Part shown: piece by piece, positions 58,397 through 64,000 of the stretch
How the letters are laid out: each line of letters opens with the position of its first letter
Numbering within the stretch: the stretch's first letter is position 1
NCBI GenBank assembly: GCA_019419955.1
Contig: JAHZIB010000003.1
Span: 27,816 to 91,815, forward strand
DNA length: 64,000 nt
Source: Clostridiales bacterium
GTDB taxonomy: Bacteria; Bacillota; Clostridia; TANB77; CAG-508
Direction: 5' to 3'
Position numbers and translations under genes: made by a program
The notes under the pieces: generated by a model
What the model was told of the DNA's origin: nothing
The model's database searches: none
The model's input: only the letters and a program-made list of their open reading frames with translations

Positions 58397-60436
58397 ATGG
58401 ATTCAGAGCAAAAAGGCAAAGTATGTTGGCCAAGAGTAGCAAAAAATATTGTATATATAGTTGCTCCTATAATTATAGCTGTCCTAATTTTTATGATTGT
58501 ATGTATGTCATATCCAATGGAAAGAGAAGCTATAAATAACAGGGAAAGTTTTTATAATACAGAAACTTTTGCAGAGGATTATGCATATGAAGTGCTCTCT
58601 GGGTTGACAGTAGTTACATCTTGGCAAAAAGATAGGGATGATACACAACCGTATAGTTATTATCTTAGAACAGAGCAAAATATAGAGGGCAATGAAGATG
58701 TAAATACAATTTACTATTTTACCAATATGTATAGCACTAATGTACAATGGCTTATTATAGACAATAGCACAAAAGAAGCATTTACTAATGTGGGCTATTC
58801 TATTAGTAATTCGATACTAGAGAATGTTTTGTCACAGATTACTCAAAAAGGGATCTACTGGAATTATGAAAATCAAAATGTAGATACATCAATATCTAGT
58901 TTGAATAATGTTAATTATTTGGATAGTAGGCTTCAAGAAGAAACTGGAAATGCAAGTAATTATACAATATATACATCATTACTTGATACACTAGAATATA
59001 CTGACCAAATTTATCAAGACCAACTATTCTATAATGTACTTTTGGAGATTACACCTAATGCGGTATATGTTATACCAGTTTTAGTATTAATACTTCTTGC
59101 ATTAATACCAGTTTGTTTGATGGGAATAGGTAGGAAGAAAGGTAGAAAAGGAATAGTATTGAATTGGTTTGACAAAATATTTATAGAGCTTGCAGCTTTT
59201 ATTGCAATAATGATTGGATGCATAGGAGTAATATTTATTGCAGTAGTTGGAAATACTACTACGACTACAGCTTTTGTAGTAGGGATTACTTCAGCGTTGG
59301 TAGGTGCAATTATAATATATCTTGCATGCTTACTATTTTTTGAGACAGTTGTGAAAAGACTAAAAACCCATACTTTTTGGAAAACTACAATAGTATATTG
59401 GGTATATGTTAAGTTTAAAAACTTTATGAAAGATGTACAAATAACTAAAAACTTCATACTTTATTTTGCACTTTACTTACTTGCAAACGGTATATTAGTA
59501 GGAGTAATGCTAGCAAATCCTTTTGTCGGTTTGGTTCTCCTCATAATTTTAAATATTTACGTGTATGACTATTTATCAAAAAGAATAAAAAGCTATACAA
59601 AAATAAAAGATGCAATTAATGACTTGTACAATGGAAAAACTGATATTAATTTAGATGAGATGGAATTCTATGCAGAAGATAAGGAAATTGCAAAACATAT
59701 TAATGATATAGCAGGTGGATTATCAAATGCAATAAATGAAAGGCTAAAGAGTGAGAGACTTAAAACAGAACTTATAACAAATGTGTCACATGATATAAAA
59801 ACTCCATTAACATCAATTATAAACTATATAGATTTATTAAAAAAGGAAAATATACAAGGAGAAAAGGCAAATGAATACTTAAATATACTTGATAATAAAT
59901 CACAAAGACTAAAAAAACTAACAGAAGATTTGGTAGAAGCATCAAAGGCATCGTCAGGCTCAATAAAATTAAATTTAGAAAAACTAAATGTGAATGAGCT
60001 AATAAAGCAAGTATCGGGAGAATTTGAAGATAAATTTAAAGCTAATAATTTACAAGAAATTATTACATTGCCAGAGAAAGATATATTTATAGAAGCTGAT
60101 AGTAGATATATGTATAGAATTTTAGAAAATATGTATTCAAATATATCAAAATATGCAATGGAAGGAACAAGAGTGTATGTTGATATAGAAGAAAAAGATA
60201 ACAAGGTATTAATACAACTAAAAAATGTATCAAGCCAAAAGCTTAATATTAGTGCAGATGAATTAATGCAAAGATTTGTCAGAGGGGAAGCTTCAAGAAA
60301 TACGGAGGGAAGCGGACTAGGACTTTCTATCGCAAGGAGCTTAACTGAATTACAACAAGGAAAGTTTAATATTTATCTTGATGGAGACTTATTTAAAGTT
60401 ACAATCGAGTTTGGGCAAATAAAAAAAGGACGTTAA
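58397..60436 (+). CDS. Sensor histidine kinase
   Basis: 679 residues from the ATG at 58397 with AAGGAGG upstream; the overlapping longer frame from 58340 is not used. One N-terminal membrane segment, a ~180-residue extracellular sensor domain, then a cluster of membrane segments (about 215-385) before the kinase. HisKA box with His465 (NVSHDIKTPLTSIINYIDLL), N-box ENMYSNISKYA, and ATP-binding GSGLGLSIARSL. The many internal membrane segments resemble VanS-like kinases of uncultured Clostridia. Forms a two-gene system with the preceding regulator; signal unknown. Confidence 0.93.
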   Translation: MDSEQKGKVCWPRVAKNIVYIVAPIIIAVLIFMIVCMSYPMEREAINNRESFYNTETFAEDYAYEVLSGLTVVTSWQKDRDDTQPYSYYLRTEQNIEGNEDVNTIYYFTNMYSTNVQWLIIDNSTKEAFTNVGYSISNSILENVLSQITQKGIYWNYENQNVDTSISSLNNVNYLDSRLQEETGNASNYTIYTSLLDTLEYTDQIYQDQLFYNVLLEITPNAVYVIPVLVLILLALIPVCLMGIGRKKGRKGIVLNWFDKIFIELAAFIAIMIGCIGVIFIAVVGNTTTTTAFVVGITSALVGAIIIYLACLLFFETVVKRLKTHTFWKTTIVYWVYVKFKNFMKDVQITKNFILYFALYLLANGILVGVMLANPFVGLVLLIILNIYVYDYLSKRIKSYTKIKDAINDLYNGKTDINLDEMEFYAEDKEIAKHINDIAGGLSNAINERLKSERLKTELITNVSHDIKTPLTSIINYIDLLKKENIQGEKANEYLNILDNKSQRLKKLTEDLVEASKASSGSIKLNLEKLNVNELIKQVSGEFEDKFKANNLQEIITLPEKDIFIEADSRYMYRILENMYSNISKYAMEGTRVYVDIEEKDNKVLIQLKNVSSQKLNISADELMQRFVRGEASRNTEGSGLGLSIARSLTELQQGKFNIYLDGDLFKVTIEFGQIKKGR

Positions 60437-60451
60437 AACAACGTCCTTTTT
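60423..60451 (+). terminator. Terminator overlapping the kinase stop codon
   Basis: AAAAAGGACGTT and AACGTCCTTTTT form a 12-bp stem whose left arm includes the last kinase codons and stop. Confidence 0.9.
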
Positions 60452-60647
60452 AAGGTATTGTGCATCATTACAGAATATCAGAATTAAAGATCTATTAGTT
60501 AGAAACATATGGCTTTCAGCAATTTTTTCTTAATAAACCATTATATAGTAGTTAATAGATGATGTTTTTTTATAGAAAGCATGTCATAGTGCGGGAGTTG
60601 AAGTTTAATATAAAACATTATCTAGTAATCCAATAAGTTTGAAAACA

Positions 60648-60676
60648 TTGACATTTTGCTTAAATTAATGTAAAAT
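60648..60676 (+). promoter_or_regulatory. Promoter of yraN
   Basis: Consensus TTGACA, 17-base spacer, TAAAAT. Nothing else was recognised in the 60452-60830 spacer. The long leader (about 150 bases) to the yraN start shows no clear structure. Confidence 0.75.
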
Positions 60677-60830
60677 AAATCTGTTATTTCTAATCAACTT
60701 TATTCGAAGTTGTATAATTCCACAGAAAAAATTAAGAAACATATGAATTATTTAGCGTAGAATGAGCATGAATAGTACTAAATTATAAGATAATTTTTAG
60801 TTTATTTCTAAAAAAGGAATGTGAGCAAAT

Positions 60831-61184
60831 ATGTATTTAAGGCACGAGATTGGCAAGATAGGAGAAGATTTGGCAACAAAATATTTAGAGAATATTGGGT
60901 ATAGTATAATAGAGAGAAACTTTATAGCAAAGCAAGGAGAGATAGATATAATTGCGAAAGACAAAGAAGAGCTTGTTTTTATAGAAGTGAAAACTAGGAC
61001 AAATGCTTTATACGGCCAACCAGTCGATGCTGTAAATAGGATAAAACAAAAACACTTGGTGAAAACAGTAAATTACTATTTATATTTAAGAAATTTGGAA
61101 AATAAATTTATAAGACTTGATGTAATTGAGGTGTATTTAAAAGATAATACATATAAAATAAACCACATAAAACAGATAATTTAA
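60831..61184 (+). CDS. yraN: YraN/UPF0102 family endonuclease-like protein
   Basis: 117 residues. The PD-(D/E)xK-type nuclease core is visible: GKIGEDLATKYLENIGYSIIERNF, then GEIDIIAKDKEELVFIEVKTR with the conserved Asp, Glu and Lys. The family commonly lies next to dprA and comM (smf/comM), as here. Likely a DNA-processing nuclease; exact role not established. AAAGGAATGTGA ribosome site. Confidence 0.93.
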   Translation: MYLRHEIGKIGEDLATKYLENIGYSIIERNFIAKQGEIDIIAKDKEELVFIEVKTRTNALYGQPVDAVNRIKQKHLVKTVNYYLYLRNLENKFIRLDVIEVYLKDNTYKINHIKQII

Positions 61185-61226
61185 TCAAAATTATGGTTAG
61201 CTTATGATAATACTAATCCAATATAT

Positions 61227-62159
61227 CTATTTTTTTGTAAAATAATTTGTTCGTGGTTGATATGCATAACCATCTATTTCCATTAAAGTGAGCAGGGAAC
61301 TTATTTCTTGAACAGTCAAGTCCAATTTTTTTGCAATCTCATTTATGTGACAAGGTTCGTCTGATAATATCCTATAGATTGGTAAATACTCTACTGGAAA
61401 TTCAACTTTTTCACACTCGGGAATTTTATGAAGAATTGGTTCATTGGGAGTTTTCTTTGCTGAATTTAATGTGCTATCAAGAGAAGAAACATTGCTAAGA
61501 TTTTCAGAATTAACAATTTGAGAAGCCATGGAAATGCTGGCTTTTCTGGTAGGTAAAATAGTTTTAAGGTTTTCAATAATTTGAGATGGTTTTGTAACTA
61601 ATATTGCTCCATCTTGAATTAGCCTATTGGTGCCAGAGCTAGTAGTCGAGTAAATGCTGTTTGGTATAGCATAAACAGGTTTTTTATCGTTTTTGGCATA
61701 TCTAGCCGTAATTGTGCTACCACTTCTTGCAAGGGCTTCTACTACAAGTACTGTATCAGATATACCACTAATAATTCTATTTCGGATTGGAAATTGGCTT
61801 TTATCTGGCTCTATTTCTGGTGAATGCTCTGAAATAATGCATCCACCTTTTTCAAGAATTTTGTGGAAAAGCCATTCATTTTCTGGAGGATAAATGTGAT
61901 TAAAACCACCTCCAAGAACTGCAATAGTTTTACCAGGTTCAGAAATTGCTATATTATGTGCAATTCCATCAATTCCTACTGCCAATCCGCTGGCTATGCA
62001 AATTCCTTTTTTAGCAAGTTCCATAGAGAATTGGGTTGTGACTCTTATACCATATTCTGTACAATTTCTTGAACCTACAATTGCTATAATATGTTTGGCA
62101 TTCAGTAAATTAATATTCCCAAGTGCATATATTTTGGTTGGAAAATTCTTGATTTTCAA
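61227..62159 (-). CDS. dprA: DNA-processing protein DprA (start uncertain)
   Basis: At least 310 residues with the Rossmann-like core: AIVGSRNCTEYG, SGLAVGIDGIAH (SGGA-type motif), TIAVLGGGFNHIYPPEN, ISEHSP, FPIRNRIISGISD and a winged-helix tail (EPCHINEIAKKLDLTVQEISSLLTLMEIDGY). It loads RecA on incoming single-stranded DNA in transformation. The reading frame continues upstream of the TTG at 62159 through NIIEIELNNDKYPQRL, which includes the conserved YP motif, but no ATG, GTG or TTG lies there; ATT or ATA codons at about 62200-62210 after AGAAAGGAA are possible starts. The N-terminal SAM-like domain is absent. Confidence 0.9.
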   Translation of the reverse strand: MKIKNFPTKIYALGNINLLNAKHIIAIVGSRNCTEYGIRVTTQFSMELAKKGICIASGLAVGIDGIAHNIAISEPGKTIAVLGGGFNHIYPPENEWLFHKILEKGGCIISEHSPEIEPDKSQFPIRNRIISGISDTVLVVEALARSGSTITARYAKNDKKPVYAIPNSIYSTTSSGTNRLIQDGAILVTKPSQIIENLKTILPTRKASISMASQIVNSENLSNVSSLDSTLNSAKKTPNEPILHKIPECEKVEFPVEYLPIYRILSDEPCHINEIAKKLDLTVQEISSLLTLMEIDGYAYQPRTNYFTKK

Positions 62160-62286
62160 TAATCTTTGAGGATATTTATCATTATTTAGCTCTATTTCAA
62201 TAATGTTTATGGATAATCACATTCCTTTCTTCCTTAATTTAACAGTGTTCTTGTACAAGAGAAACAAATTCAATTTAAAGAGATTG

Positions 62287-63821
62287 CTATCTCCAATATT
62301 TTCTATCTAAACTCCTGTACTGGATTGCTTCTGCTACATGCTGAGATTCAATAAATTCGGATCCATCTAAGTCAGCAATTGTACGTGCAACTTTTAGAAT
62401 TCTTCCATACCCTCTTGCGCTCAATCCGAGCTTTTCGAAAGCATTTTGAATAATTTCTTTTGATTGAACATTTAATTTGCAATAAATATTGCTAAGAGCA
62501 GGAGTTAATTCTGAATTAGAAAATATGCCATGTTCTTTATATCTTTCAAGTTGTATTTTCCTTGCCCTGTCAACTCTTTCTTTAATTTCTTCAGAGTTCT
62601 CTACATTATCATTGTTCTCAAGCTTTTGATATTTCACAGGTGTTACTTCTATTTGAATATCAATTCTATCTAAAAGAGGTCCACTTATTTTTCCCATGTA
62701 CCTTGAAATTGCTTCAGGACTGCATGTGCACTCTTTATCTTGTGAGCCATAAAAACCACATGGGCATGGGTTCATTGAAGCTACAAACATAAAATTGCAT
62801 GGATATGTTAAACTTGCATTTACTCTACTTATTGTAACTTGTCTATCCTCTAAAGGACCTCTTAAGACTTCCAATGAACTTTTGTTGAATTCAGGTAATT
62901 CATCTAAGAATAGAACTCCATAATGAGCCAAACTAATTTCCCCAGGCTTGGGAATTTTGCCTCCACCAATTAAAGAATTGGTTGTAACAGTGTGGTGAGG
63001 CGACCTGAAAGGTCTTGCTAAAAGAAGAGGAACATCTTTAGAAAGAAGGCCTGCAATACTGTGAATCTTTGTTATTTCCAAAGCTTCTTCAAAGGTTAAG
63101 TCAGGTAAAATAGAGGGAATGCGTCTAGCAAGCATTGTTTTTCCGTGAACCAGGAGAACCTACCATTAATATATTGTGTCCGCCGTGCTGCTGCAACTTC
63201 TAACGCTCTTTTTATATTTTCTTGACCTTTCACTTCCGAAAAATCTAATAAATATTTGTGCCTTTCATGAAAAAGAGCCTGTATATCGGATTTTGTTGGT
63301 TCTATTTTTATATTTTCATTTAAGTAATCTACAACGTCTTTCAAATTATTCGCACCAATGACTTTTAAACCAGAGACAATTGCGGCTTCTTTAGCATTAT
63401 CTGAGGGAATAATTACTCTTTTAATACCCAGTTTTTTTGCTTCAATACACATGGGTAAAATACCATTAATTTTATTTAATTTACCATCTAAAGACAACTC
63501 ACCAATAAAAACTGTATCAGATAAGTTTTGAGGTGTTATATCTTGGAAATCTAACAAAATTCCAATAGCAATTGGTAAATCAAAAAAGGAACCTTCTTTT
63601 CTAGTATCAGCAGGAGCTAAATTAATTAAAATTTTTCTACTTTGAAACTCGAAACAAGAGTTTTTAATTGCTGTTCTAACTCTTTCTTTGGCTTCTCTTA
63701 CTGTGGCATCTGGTAAACCAACTACATCAAAAGCTGGCAAACCAGCAGAAATATCTACCTGAACATCAACAAGAAATCCATCTAGTCCTTGTAATGACAT
63801 GCTTTTTACAATTGATAACAT
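62287..63821 (-). CDS. comM: ComM-type Mg-chelatase-like AAA+ ATPase, with two +1 frameshifts at CGG
   Basis: Read through, 510 residues, the normal ComM length. Segments in reading order: 63821-63186, 63184-63146, 63144-62287. The N-terminal part (MLSIVKSMSLQGLDGFLVDVQVDISAGLPAFDVVGLPDA) is diagnostic. Both breaks fall at in-frame CGG; skipping each C gives VAAAGGHNILMVGSPGSGKTMLARRIPSILP, the conserved Walker A region, exactly as in the family. Walker B VLFLDELPEF, the sensor region VASMNPCPCG and the C-terminal domain follow. In other bacteria ComM promotes branch migration during transformation. Start set by GGAGG at the ATG 63821. Without frameshifting only a nonfunctional fragment lacking ATPase motifs is made. 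Confidence 0.9.
63143..63145 (-). other. In-frame CGG at a +1 frameshift point (comM, site 2)
   Basis: After the first shift the frame reads GGT-TCA-CGG-AAA and would stop at TAG six codons on. Skipping the C (63145) gives TCA-(C)-GGA-AAA-ACA, completing G-S-P-G-S-G-K-T. Confidence 0.85.
63183..63185 (-). other. In-frame CGG at a +1 frameshift point (comM, site 1)
   Basis: Zero frame GCA-CGG-CGG-ACA; homology needs GCA-(C)-GGC-GGA-CAC (A-G-G-H). The skipped C is at 63185. The preceding residue is Ala. Confidence 0.85.
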
Positions 63822-63896
63822 TTGAAACCTCCATTTTGTTATATGATTTTGGAAAAATGGTTTTAGATAAAAAACCGTAAGAATCAATATGACCAC

Positions 63897-63925
63897 ATAT
63901 TATCATTGTTTATACTTTCTGTCAA
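63897..63925 (-). promoter_or_regulatory. Promoter of comM
   Basis: On the minus strand TTGACA, 17-base spacer, TAATAT, about 75 bases before the start codon. Confidence 0.82.
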
Positions 63926-64000
63926 CTGTTTTTTAAATTTTTATAAAAAATTATAAATTGCAATAATAAATTTCCGGTTTATTATGAACATAATTTTTCC

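Noticed and set aside
60560..60690. Short reading frame starting ATGATGTTTTTT near 60561
   Set aside because: No ribosome site, no homology-like pattern, and it overlaps the yraN promoter. It contains an in-frame CGG but is not a gene, so it does not count against the CGG pattern.
63096..63190. CGG reassigned to another amino acid
   Set aside because: Reassignment would keep the reading frame. Here the frame must change by one base at each CGG, so simple reassignment does not fit.
62287..63896. Frameshifts as ordinary sequencing or assembly errors
   Set aside because: Not fully excluded, and raw reads are needed. But five of five events adding a C exactly in an in-frame CGG, with no other kinds of frameshift seen and with CGG absent in frame elsewhere, is not the pattern expected of random errors.

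Overview
The window comes from a strongly AT-rich, spore-forming low-GC Firmicute, most likely an uncultured gut-type Clostridia member. The evidence is spoIIE, two CotF-type coat proteins, a SleB-type hydrolase, mecA, an mreBCD-mrdA-minC cluster, strong AGGAGG ribosome sites and arginine coded mostly by AGA/AGG. The standard code with TGA as stop fits every gene. I saw no rRNA, tRNA or CRISPR array.

Layout. 1-6.6 kb: the end of a GT39-type membrane glycosyltransferase, pcrA, two small coat proteins, an M23 peptidase and mecA (minus strand). 6.8-9.0 kb: a secreted caspase/clostripain-like protease and a membrane-anchored partner, lying between two identical 43-bp direct repeats. 9.0-15.5 kb: the cell-shape operon (DUF4321, radC, mreB, mreC, mreD, mrdA, minC). 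15.6-16.6 kb: three small minus-strand genes. 16.9-38.2 kb: four giant cell-surface proteins arranged as a duplicated two-gene module (DUF11/SdrD-type partner plus thioester-domain/SdrD-type partner). 38.5-45.7 kb: a surface operon with a dockerin protein, an Ig-like repeat protein and a cohesin protein carrying a sortase-type anchor. 46-64 kb: spoIIE, a WG-repeat protein, acpS, tatD, htpX/lemA, a G5/SleB hydrolase, exoA, a two-component system, yraN, dprA and comM.

Most striking observation. Reading every CGG in the window by eye, I found CGG as an in-frame codon only at five sites (two of them followed by a second CGG). At every one of these sites the gene breaks unless the ribosome skips exactly one base, the C of CGG, and continues on GGN (Gly). 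The sites are one in radC (inside the JAMM motif), two in the second thioester surface protein, and two in comM (one inside the Walker A motif). All other CGG trinucleotides in genes are out of frame. CGT, CGC and CGA are used as ordinary arginine codons. This suggests CGG is an unassigned or hungry codon that directs +1 frameshifting, or behaves as a four-base CGGN=Gly codon. It could be a recoding system used genome-wide. Sequencing error or gene decay are the alternatives, but neither readily explains five of five events at the same codon in frame.

Other structure: a dispersed intergenic repeat family (at least six copies, always after genes), a ~235-bp inverted-repeat element before the WG gene, and convincing TTGNNN-N17-TATAAT promoters before the surface operons and comM.
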